Assembly: GCA_933228675.1 (NCBI GenBank)
Contig: OW121742.1
Location: 107,214,940 to 107,278,939 of the forward strand
Length of the DNA: 64,000 nucleotides
Source: Stomorhina lunata
Taxonomy: Eukaryota > Arthropoda > Insecta > Diptera > Rhiniidae
Reading direction: 5' to 3'
Notes under the pieces: model-generated
The model's database searches: none
Told to the model about the DNA's origin: nothing
The model's input: the letters and a program-made list of their open reading frames with translations, nothing else
Program-made: the position numbers and the translations under genes
In this document: positions 38,401-50,400 of the stretch, piece after piece
Layout: each line of letters starts with the position of its first letter
Numbering within the stretch: the first letter of the stretch is position 1

Positions 38401-41400
38401 ACCAAAACTTAACGATTTTAAAAGAAATTCTATCTTTTAGAATTTTGGCGAAGATGAATAAACTTCATAAAAATGTATGGCTCGATTGTGTATTGGAACC
38501 GAATTTTAGTTGCTTCGTCTACTGGCAACACAACAAGTAAACAAGTTATATTTTATATGGCAACTACAAATTCCCGGTTGCTGAAATAACCTATAACTGG
38601 CTACTAAAATTGACTCTTGTTGCCATCTACAATATGATCAATAATTGACAAGGCAACTGAGGTTCTGTTTTCGGTTATCAGTTGCCATACGTTTTCAACC
38701 TTGAGATGGTACAACATATATTAAAAAACATAGAATAAAAATCTCGTTTTATTTGAAAATAAAGTTTCTAGGCATTGTCGGATGTGCTTTTAAAAAAAAA
38801 AAAAAATTGACAGGAATTATAAATTTCCGGTTGCTGAAATAACCTATAACTGGCAACTAGAATGGTCTTTTGTTGCCATCTACAATATGATTAATAATTG
38901 ACAAGGCAACTGAGGTTCTGTTATCGGTTATTAGTTGCCATAATGGCAATGCCATTTTGTTATTTGGCAACACAATTAAAATTCAGTTGCAATACACAAT
39001 AGAGCCATAAAGCTTTTGTTTAAAGTATTTTGTTTTTACTAAATGATTTTGCTAATAATCATAAATTTTGGATTATATAAAAAGTGATTATATAAAAAGT
39101 ACGTGCCCAATTTTGGACATGATATTTGAAAATAAAGCTTCTAGGCATTGTCGGATGTATAGATGGCACAAATGTGCATTTTTACAAAAAAAAAAAATTA
39201 CAGCAACTATAAATTCCCGGTTGCTGAAACAACCTATAACTGGCAACTAGAATTGTCTCTTGTTGCCATCTATAATATAATTAATACTTGACAAGGCAAC
39301 TGAGGTTCTTTTATCGGTTATTATTAATGGCAATGTCATTTTGTCAATTGACAACACAATTAAACTTGAGTTGCAATACACAATCGAGCCTTGAAGTTTT
39401 TGTTTTGAGTATTTTGTTTTTACTAAATCGTTTTGCTAATATTCATAAAGATTGGATTATATATAGAAAGAATGTGCCCAATTTTGAACATGATCAAGAT
39501 AGAGCGGCTTGTAAGCTGTCAGGAAATTGTTGAGTCATTGGACATCAACCACCAAACAGTTGGGAATCATTTAAAAAGAATTGCCTATTCAAGTTGCCTA
39601 TTAGGAATTTGATCAACCGCGATACACTAGAATTATGAAACAATGTAAGGCATTTAATCTTTTAAAAAGGGTTGCCTATTCAAGTTGCCTATATAGAATT
39701 TGATCAACCGCGATACATTGGAAATAGCCAGAAAAAAATACCATTAAACAAAAACCAAAGAAAATTGTATTTATTTAGCCCCGAGATTTAATTACGGCAC
39801 ATGATTAATGGCAATTTCTGAAATTGATTTTTTGTTTTCTCAAAATTGTATTATATAAAACAGCTGTTAGTGGCTGACAAACCGCCTGTCTCTAAATCTG
39901 ATACAAGAAAAAAGGTGTGAATTTAAACACGTATTTGAACTTAAACTGTATTTCCGACATATGTAGAGTAAAATACATAAAATGAATTTTTAATAATGGC
40001 AAAAAAAAGTATAAAATGTTAGTCTTAATTAATTTCAACACAAATGAATGAGTTTGTTCAATGAATTTATAAATATGTAATATAAAATGTTAACAAAAAA
40101 TTGTAACAAATAAAAATCGAAATGAACTCAAAAACCAAAATAAATTCGACCTTAAAGATAATAATGATTTTGTAAAATTTACAAAAAAAAAAAAAAAATT
40201 GGCAACATTGTAATCAAGACCAAGTTAACATTTTTGGTAGTTATAATTTATTAACTGATATGACAAAACTTTAAATTGACTCTTATGACCAAAATGTTTG
40301 TCAAGATAATTTCATTTAATTATCAGTTTAATTTGTCTTTTTTTTTAATAAATAACTAAATTTAATTTTATCACATTTTAAATTTAAACCCTTTTAAGTT
40401 TTTGCTAAAATATGAAAATCATAAAACTTTTTATGGGATTTTTCAAAACGACCATACGTCATATCAATGTATAGAAGAGTAACATCTTTATATTATGGAG
40501 TCTTTGCTATTAGTGTCTCATATTTTTCTTAAAATCTTATTTTCATTGGCCAATTTATTGAAAATACCCTCAATCTTCTTAATTTCTGTTACCATCAACT
40601 TAATCTTCTTTATATGTTATGTTTATTGACTTTAAATGTCATTGGCTTTAAATGTCATTTTTTTATATTATTTGTACTTAACATCTTTTATATCTTTTCA
40701 TTGATTATAACCCTGACCTAAATTAATTGAATTTTCTGTTTACAGACCATGAAAATTTACAAGAAATTTTGTATGCAAGAAAAATAAAACAAATCTTCTT
40801 GTATAAGAAGATTAAACAATTTGAATCACACAATTAAGGGTCATACTCAGATTAATAATACAAGTGACGTATGACTCGATTATCTATTAAAACCGTATTT
40901 AAGTTGCTTCGTATGCTGGCAACACAATTAATAAAAAAGTTGTATTTTATATGGCAACACATCTCAGTTGCTAAAAGCTAACGAAAATTGTGCCTGGCAA
41001 CTAAGAAAAAGAAGAAAAGTTGTAAAAAAACAGACATTGTAATAAATAAAAAGTGACCATGGAAATATATTTTTCCGCTTATTTAGCAAAAAAAATTTCA
41101 CAGTAACTACAAATTTCCAGTTGCTGAAATAACCTATAACTGGCAACTAGAATTAACTCTTGTTGCCATCTACACAATGATTAACAATTGACAAGGCAAC
41201 TGAGGTTATCAGTTGCCATGCATAATGTCATTTTGGCAATTGGCAACACAATTAAAGTTGAATTGCACTCCATAATTGAGCCATTAGCTTTTAATATAAT
41301 CATTAAAAATGTAATTTTTTAAATATTTCTTTTAAACTTAAATTGTTTGCATATTTTTTTAAACAATTAAAATTTTATCGCCAAGAAGCTAAAGGTTACA

Positions 41401-44400
41401 TTATATTTATATTCTTAACTTCACTCCTCGAATAGCTTTAAAACAAACATTATTCTTCAACTAGTTCCAATTAACATTGACAGTCTTCAAATTGTCCTTA
41501 ATTTAAACGTAATTCTTAAAAAGTTCTTCAAGTCTTTCAAAAGCTCAGTATCAGTAAAATCGCCCAGGAATCCAAAAACTATAAACAAAAAATGTTTCCC
41601 CTTCTATATGCCATGGTAGGGCAGTTGCTGAAAAGATGCTTTTTGGCCTTCTCCTCGTTCTCACAGCTAAAGTGTAAAAGTGACTCAACAAAGCTTTTTG
41701 TCATGACAAACTCTAGCCAGAATACGAAGTGTCTTGAAAATGTCAATATTCAGTAAGTATGGTTCCTATGTGAACGGCGTCACATCTGTGTGGAATTAAT
41801 GAGTCATCGAATGGACGTTCATCTATTTTTTGCTGAATTGCATGATCTCTCTTCTCTTGTAGTTGGATCTTGCAAGTGGCTAGAGATATCTCAAATAGTT
41901 TCAGAATTTTCTGGAATTTCTAAGGTAATCCCAAGACTTACTAACACTGCTCTATAGTTTCCTCGAATGTCCCTGTGGCCCGTATCTTAAGCAGCGGAGT
42001 CAACTAGGACAGCTAAATCATCTAAAACTTCAGAGTCATTTAGAACTGTTAAGTCATATGGAACTGCTGAGTTATTTCGAACAGCCATCTATAGCAACTG
42101 AGTCTTCTAAAGCAGCTGGGTCATCTGGAATAGCTGAGTCATCTGTATCAGCTGAGTCATTTGTTACAGCTGAGTCATCTAGAACTGCTAAGTCAATTTG
42201 AACTGCTGAAAAATAACGAATTGCTAAACCATTTAGAACAGCTGAGTTATCTAAAACAGCTGAGTCATCTAAAACAGCTGAGTCATCTAAAACAGCTGAG
42301 TCATCTAGAACAGCTGAGTCAAATAAAACTGCAGTGTTATCTACAACAGCTGAGTCACCTAGAACAGCAGAGTCATCTGGAACTGCTGAGTCATCTAGAA
42401 CAGCCGAGTCATCTAGAACAGCTGATTCATCTGCAACAGCTGAGTCATTTAGAAAAGCTGAGTCATTTGTAACAGCTGAGTCACCTAGAACACTACATCT
42501 CAGCCATGCCCCGATTTTCGGTCTAAAAAGCACTGCCGGTGAATAAAACTAATTCAGTCTTGTTGAATCTAAGCCCAGCTACTAGGTAACAACTGTATTT
42601 AATTCCTACTCTAACCTCCTCGTGGTAAATCCTGGTATCCTGAGTAACCTAGTTGAAGATGCGGTTAAAACCCCGTGTGGAATTCTAGGTCAGGGCCAAT
42701 ATGAGAGGGAGTTATCTTAGAGCCGTTCCAACATACTCGGTCTAGGGGTCTAATGTTATTGTACTTGGTAAAGCACGAAAATGCAGCGTCTATTCAACAT
42801 GTCAGTCTCGGATCGAGTGGCTCGCTATGCAAACGTGACTTGTGTCTTTGGACTCATTACCCAACGACTTAGCACTTACGATGTTTTAAGCATGGAAAAA
42901 ACAACATTACAGAATGAATATCCTACGTCATGAGGTATATAAAACTTCTCTATTCTAAATTTAGTCGTCATAGCTATTACAATTGTATTCAATTTATCAG
43001 CATTAATCTGTTTCCCGGATCGGGGTTATATGGGAGCTCTAACTAAATGTGAACTGATTTCCTACATTTTCAATATACAACTATTTCTAGATATCGAAAA
43101 TACTTTTGTAAAACTTTGTTCTGCTAGCTCTTTTTGTTGAGGCGCTATCGCACTTTTATCTGACGGACATAAACCCCCTTTTCTTTTTGTCTTTTTGTGT
43201 TTCCGTAAGTTTTTTATATAGGAGCTATGGTCAAATGGTGACCGATTGTGACAAAATTTTGCACACCGGCTGGCATTCACATAAGACTTCCTTGTGCTAA
43301 ATTTAGTGGCCAAAGCTATTACAGTTTATCATTTATTGATATTTAAGTGTATTTCAGGTGAAATTTAGGGTGTTTCCGTAAGTTTTTTATATGGGAGCTA
43401 TGGTTAAATATGAACCGCTGCCTAGTGCTTATGTAAAACTTCTAGATACCAAATTTTGTCATCATAGCTGTTATAATTTGTCTTTTATTAGCAAATAAAC
43501 GATTAGCCTAGACGAGGCTATACGGGAGCTATGGTCAATTGTGAACCTATTTTGCCCGCTTTCAATTTTTTCCAAGAAATGAAGAATATTTATGCCAAAT
43601 TTCAGTGACCTATATTCTTTCGTTAAGGCTTTATCGTGCCGACAACAGACAGACGGACATCGCTCAATCTTAGAATTTCATAAGGATTCAGAATATACTT
43701 CAATTTTGTTTTTTGAGCCAATATTATGGAAATTACAAACGGAATGACAATCTCAATTTTTGATGGTGGGTATAAAAAAGTTTAGACGTAAAATTTTTAT
43801 TAAGTGTTTAAATTGACGTCTTAACTAAAAAAAAAAAAACAAAAAAAAAATATCATCATAATTAAATAGTGTTAATGATGATGATCATCATCATAATGAA
43901 GATGATGCGTTGTTGACCATATGGGGGAATTTGTTATACCCTTCACAACCATAGGTAGAAAGGGTATTATAAGTTTGTCCTGATGTATGTAACGCATAGA
44001 AATATTTGTCTTAGACCCACCTTTTAGTATACCAATAGGCTTAGAATCACTTTCTTAGTCGATTTAGCGATGTCTGTCCGTCCGTCTGGCTGGACCCCCA
44101 TGTAAACCTTGTAATCAAACTACAGTTCGCAATTCTAAAGATAATTTGATGAAATTTGGCACAGATCATTTTTTTGATAATAGGACCATGGCTATTGAAA
44201 TTTGTCGAAATCGGTCCATTATTTATGGTACCTCCCATATAAAAAGGATCCGTGCCAAATTTCATCAAATTATCTTTAGAATTGCGACCTGTAGTTTGAT
44301 TACAAGGTTTACATGGGGGTCCAGCCAGCCAGACGGACGGACATCGCTAAATCGACTCAGAAAGTGATTCTAAGCCTATTGGTATACTAAAAGGTGGGTC

Positions 44401-47400
44401 TAAGACAAATATTTCTATGCGTTACATACATCAGCACAAACTTATAATACCCTTTCCACCTATGGTGGTGAAGGGTATAATCACTAAAACGCTCGTAAAT
44501 CCAAAGACATTTCAAGTTTATTTTTCGCACACATAATTTCTGTAACAACTGTAATCAATATGCCAAATATAATAAATAGTACCTGGTAGACCGAGCCTTG
44601 CTCGGAGCTTTATGATAAGCATTTTGAGGAAAATTTTAAAGTTTTTATATATTTTATATTATAAAGTGCTAAAATAAATTTAGAGGAAAGACATTGTAGA
44701 AATATTCAGTTAATTTTGAATTATTTGATTTATTTTGTCCGACCAACACGTGGCGCCACCTGTCGGACTTTGCTTATTCCAATTCATAAACCTTCTTCGC
44801 CTTATCCGTAACAACTTTGCTGAAGATTATAGCATGATTAAATATACAGCATACGATTAAATTGACTTTGAGTAAATTTCAGTAGCGCCACCTGTCGAAA
44901 TTTCTTCATACCAACTAAGAAACCTTCGTCGGCTCATGTGCAACAACTTTGCTAAAGATTGTAGCATGATTAAATGTACAGATTACGCTTAAATTGACTT
45001 TGAGTAAGTTTCTGTAGCGCCACCTGTCGGAAATTATTCATACCAACTAAAAAGCCTTCATCGGCTCATGCGCTACAACTTTGCTAAAGATCATAGCATG
45101 ATCAAATGTACAGTTTACGATTTAATTAATTTTTAGTAATTTTCAGTGGCGCCATCTGTCGGAAATAGTCTTATCAACTTTAAAACCTTCGCCGGCTTAT
45201 CCGCAACATCTTCGCTAAAGAGCATAACACAATCAAATTCACAGTTTACTATTCTATAAAGAACATACATACAGACAAACATTCATTTGTTTAAAATAAT
45301 ACTAATTTTTCCCCCTTTTTATTCCCTAATTTCTAAAAGTTCCATATGTATATTTGGTACTTTTTTGGTGCCAATTGAATTCGGTACATTTTTTTAAAAC
45401 GCATTTAACATAATGTATAATGTTCCTATTCATATTACTTTGGAGATGTTAAGTTATCATTTTATCCCTTTTTTACCCATTTTGGCTCCAAAATCAAAAA
45501 AGTACCAAATACGTGTTTCATGTTTTTTTTACATCTATTGATTGCAGTACCAAGTTTCTTTCTATATTCTTTAGTTTAAAATATAAGAGTGGGTTAAAAA
45601 GGTGCCAAAAAAACTATTTTCACCCTTTTTTACCCCCTATCGGACATAGTTTCAAAAAAGTACCAAACACCTGTCCGCTTATTTTCAAAGCTGTTTAAAA
45701 CGTAATTTTAATTTTGTTTCTATACCTATTACTTTAGGAGACATAGCGTTTTCGATTTTTTCCCCTTTTTACCCGTTTTTACCCTCTTAGAGGTAAAAGT
45801 TCCAAAAGTCCCTTCTTCTTCGACCTATACATCAAAAAAGATACCCACTGTCCAAATTTTATCAAAATCGTTAGAGCCGTTTTCGAGATAGCCATTCTAT
45901 ATATATATATATATATATATAAGTTTTGAGAAAATGTTTGTATGATGGCAAAATTTAGCAAATATTTGTCTTTATAGAGGAAAAATAACACCTTTGACCT
46001 TAATGGTGAAGGGTATCGTATGGTCGGGCTTGAACGACTATAGCACTTTCTTACTTGTTTTGTATTGTTTTCCTTGTATTTTGAAAAAAGTAAGAAGAAA
46101 AAAATTCATGTGTTTAAACAAAAGTCAAGGCCATTAACATCATCTTCGTGTCTTCTTTCTTTCTTTCGATTTATTATAATTATTATAAAAACAAATATAG
46201 ACTTTTTTTAGTTTGAAAAGGTAATAAAACATTAATGGTAATAAAATCTAAAGAAGATGGATCATAAAGAGAATTTGAAATAAAGATATTCAAAAAAGAA
46301 TTTTAAAAACTCTAAGACACTTGTTAATGAATTCTTAGGGATATAACTTGTAAGATTTAAGTCAATTTAAATAAAAGTGAGTTGACATTTTTGGAGATAT
46401 TTAAGTTTAACAAAATTTTTCTTTAATTTTTTTTTTTTTTGCCATAAACTTTTTTATTTTTAGATTTTTTTGCTAAACTTTCAAGTTTTTATTTTCATTT
46501 TAAATTTTTTTTATTTATCTCCGATTAAATATTTAGTTTTCTTAGTCTTTAATTAATCATTTCAGAATATTAGAATCTGTTATTAGAAAAACCTGATTTG
46601 TTATATTTTTAATTATTCTTTTAAAAGACCGTTACAAAATATTGAATTTTATCTTGAGAATTATGCAAATTTGTGGTTTGTCTTTGATAACCAAAAATAG
46701 CCTTAAAGTGTCCACGAGTTTGATTTCAAAACAAAGTTTAAAGTCTTGTATTTTTGCTAAATATTTAATAATAAATAAGATTTATTAATTTACATTCGAG
46801 CAAAAATGAGGCGGGCCATATTCAGTAGTTATAAAAACATACGATATTTTAAAAAAATGAACCTTTAATATTTTTGTAAAGATAACTTCTTAGTTTTAAG
46901 AAACTTTGAGGCGGGCCATGTTTAATACTTCTAAAATAGGAGTCAACATTATAAAATATTCCATATTTCGCACATCTAACTCCTTTTTTAATTTTTAGCC
47001 AGATTACGTTTTAGATTCAAGCAAAATTGTAATATTTTTTTCTTTTTTGGATAGACTACTTTAAGTTTCAAGAAATTTTGAGGCGGGCCATAATCAAAAT
47101 TTCTTATATTTCAACCGTATATTATGAAATATTATATTTTTTGACAATTTCGAATTTTTTGGTGTTCAATACTTTTACATTCGAGCAAAATTGAGGCGGG
47201 CCATATTCAATATTTCTAAAATAGGAGTTAAAGTTATAAAAACATACGATATTTTAAGAAATGAACCTTTTATATTTTTGTAAAGATAACTTCTTAGTTT
47301 TAAGAAACTTTGAGGCCCGCCTCAAAGTTTCTTAAGTTTCTTGTTCAATATTTCTAAAATTGGAGTTATGAAATATTCAATATTTCGCTCATCTGGCTAC

Positions 47401-50400
47401 TTATATTTTAAGTTAAAGGTAGATTACTACTACTTTCAGAAACTTTGAGGCGGGCCATACTCTGTATTTCTAAATTTGGAGCTGTATAATATAAAATATT
47501 AGACTGTTTAGCATTTTTAATATTCAGAGAAGGAAAACTTTTAGATTTTAGCAAAATTAAGGCGGGTGTTATTTTTTGTTTCTAAGAAAGAAGCCAAAAT
47601 CATAACATATTCAAGATTTTCTAAATCTAAATCTTATGGCGGGCCATACTTTATATTTCTAAAATTGGAGCTGCGTATTATAAAATATTATAATTTTTGC
47701 TGTTTTAAGCAATTTTTTAATATTTAGAGAAAAAAGCTTTTAAATTTAACAAAATTGAGGCGGGCCTTATTCATTGTTTCTAAGAAAGACATATTCATAT
47801 TCATCATTTTATAAATCTAAACTCTTTTTATAAAAAAAGAAGCCGAAATTATAACTTATTTAACCTTTTATAAATCTAAATCTTGCTTCAATATTTTGAG
47901 TAAGATAAGTTTTAGTTTCTAGAAACTTTGAGGCGGAACATGTTTAATATTTCTAAAATAGAAATTAAAATTTTAAAATATTCCATATTTCGCACATCTG
48001 ACTCCTTTTTTTTTAATTTCTGGCCAGATTACTTTTATTTTTAGGAACTTTGAGGCGGGCCATACTTTATATTTCTAAATTTGGAGGTGTATATTATAAA
48101 ATATTAAAATTTTTACCATTTTAAGCAATTTTTTAATATTCAGAGAAAAGAAGCTTTTAGATTTTAGCAAAATTGAGGCGGGCCTTACTCATTGTTTCTA
48201 AGAAAGAAGCCAAAATCATAACATATTCAACATTTTATAAATCTAAATCTTAATTCAATATTTTGAGCAAGATAACTTTTAGTTTCTAGAAACTTTGAGG
48301 CGGGCCATCATTTACTAGTTGCTCTAAATAAGTCTTTGTATTTCTTATTTAAGTCATATGCCTTTAAATTTGCCGAAAATCTTTATTATGCATATAAAAA
48401 AAAGGATTGTTTGTTTGCATGTTCTTTATAGAATAGTAAACTATGATTTTTATAATGTTATGATCTTTATCAAAGCTGTTGATCATAAGACGACGGACGT
48501 TTTATATTCTGATAGATGGCGCCGTTAAAAATGACTCAAAATGAATTTAAACGTGAATCGTGCATTTGATCATGCTATGATCTTTAGCAAAATTTTTGAG
48601 CATGAATCGACGGACGATTCTAAATTGGTACTACTAACTACTGATAGATGGCGCCACTGGAAATTACTCAAAATTAATTAAATTGTAACCTAAGCATATG
48701 CATTTGATTACGTAATGATCTCGATCATGTTATGATCTTTAAAAAAATTGTTCCGCATGAACTGACGAAGGGTTCTATGTTGTTATGACCAAATTTAATT
48801 TAATCGTAAACTGTGCATTTGATCATGCTATAATCTTTAGAAAAGTTGTTGCACATGTGTCGACAAATGTTTCTAAATTGGTGCGTTTAATTTGTGATAG
48901 ATGGCGCCATTTAAAATTATACAAAATGAATTGATTCGTAAACTGTGCATTTTATCATGCCATGATCGTTAACAAAATTGTTGCGCATGAGCTGACGAAG
49001 GTTTCTAAGTTGAATCGACTTTTTTTGCCAGATGGCGCCACTAAAAATTTTATCAAAATTAATTGAATCGTAAACTGTGCATTTGATCATGCCCTGATCG
49101 TTAGCAAAATTGTTGCGCATGAGCTGACGAAGGTGTCTAAGTTGAATCGATTTTTTTTTTGCCAGATGGCGCCACTAATTTTTTTTATCAAAATTAATAG
49201 AATCGTAAACTGTGCATTTGATCATGCCATGATCGTTAACAATATTGTTGCTCATGAGCTGACGAAGGTTTCTAAGTTGAATCGACTATTTTTTGCCAGA
49301 TGGCGCCACTACAATTTTTAACAAAATTAATTGAATCTTAAACTATGTATTTGATTATGTAATGATCTTTAGCAAAGTTGTTGTGCATAAGCCGACAAAG
49401 GTTTCTAAGTTTGTACGACTAATTTTCGCCAGATGGCGCCACCGAAAATTAGACAAAATTAATTGAACAGTTAACTATGCATTTGCCCATGTGTTGATCG
49501 GACAAAATCAATAAAATTATTCAAAATTAATTGGATATTTGTTTAATATCTTTTCTTCAAATTTATTTGAGTTGGTGTCGCAGCAACGCGCTCAGGTTAC
49601 AGCTAGTAATTAATAATTACACTGTTCTCGCTTTTGACAACTTTTTTTTACCGACAAAAGGAAGACCTAGTGGGTAAAGGTAAATCGAGTACCCTGAATT
49701 CAATAGTGCTAACCTTGTTTTTTAGGTTTTAGGCTCTAGTGTTCGAGATATAGCGTTAAAGAAAATGAAAGACGTTGCGCAAAATAAAATTTGTGTAACT
49801 CGAAAACTGTTTATTTTCTTGAACTAAACAAAAAAATAAAAATTTGGTAACAAAATTATCTTTCAGGAACACTAATTTTTTAAACCATTGTCTTGGAAAT
49901 AATTTGTTGGACACAATAATTCTTATTTATTCTGTCCCTCAAAAAAGATATGTGGTTTTCGCTCTGCCTAGGATTAGGGATAATCCTCCTGAAGAGATGT
50001 CCTAACCAACCATCGAAACGCGTCGAGGAAAGGTTTCTCCACCAACATTTTTTGGCTTTATCAAAAAACTATTTATTACAATAATAAATTATTGTAATAA
50101 ATTGGGATCTAAGTGCAATACACTGCAGTCAAACTTTTTAATTAAATGTTTGATGTCCCAAAATTTTTAATAAACCTTTTTAATTTTTTTGCTTACAAAA
50201 AAATATTTTTGTGAATTTTTGTAAGTTTTCAAAAAAAAAAAAAAAAATTGCAAACAAAAAAATTTATTTCCAAAACTAATCGCTCAGATTGAAAGAAGTA
50301 ATTAGTGTTCCTGAAAGTTTTTTTACTAAGTTCAAAAAAATAAACAGTTTTTGAGTTACCCGAATATTTATGGCGCAACCTCTTCCATTTTTTAAATAAC

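Larger units (their letters stand above)
38478..41310 (+). repeat. Four direct copies of a GGCAACTG/CAGTTGCC repeat family
   Basis: Copies at about 38478-38700, 38808-39115, 39200-39490 and 40875-41310. All share CCGGTTGCTGAAA, AACCTATAACTGGC, CTTGTTGCCATCTA and AATTGACAAGGCAACTGAGG in order. Copies 1 and 4 share a longer left part (TTGCTTCGT...CTGGCAACACAA). The unit holds inverted GGCAACTG...CAGTTGCC motifs. After copy 2 the sequence GIVGCIDGTNVHF (39134-39172) is a HARBI1-like catalytic-Asp motif. After copy 3 a mariner HTH fragment follows. The copies are non-autonomous relics. Confidence 0.8.

Noticed and set aside
42072..42546. Frames encoding DDSAVL and LSHLEQ repeats
   Set aside because: An 18-bp unit keeps every frame open; they are by-products of the minisatellite in a dead retroelement.
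44047..44367. Two similar 73-aa frames on opposite strands
   Set aside because: Produced by the foldback symmetry; no protein family and no selection expected.
48917..49321. Paired short frames on both strands with NCAFDHAMIVNNIVAHELTK-type peptides
   Set aside because: Shadows of the ~135-bp repeat array.
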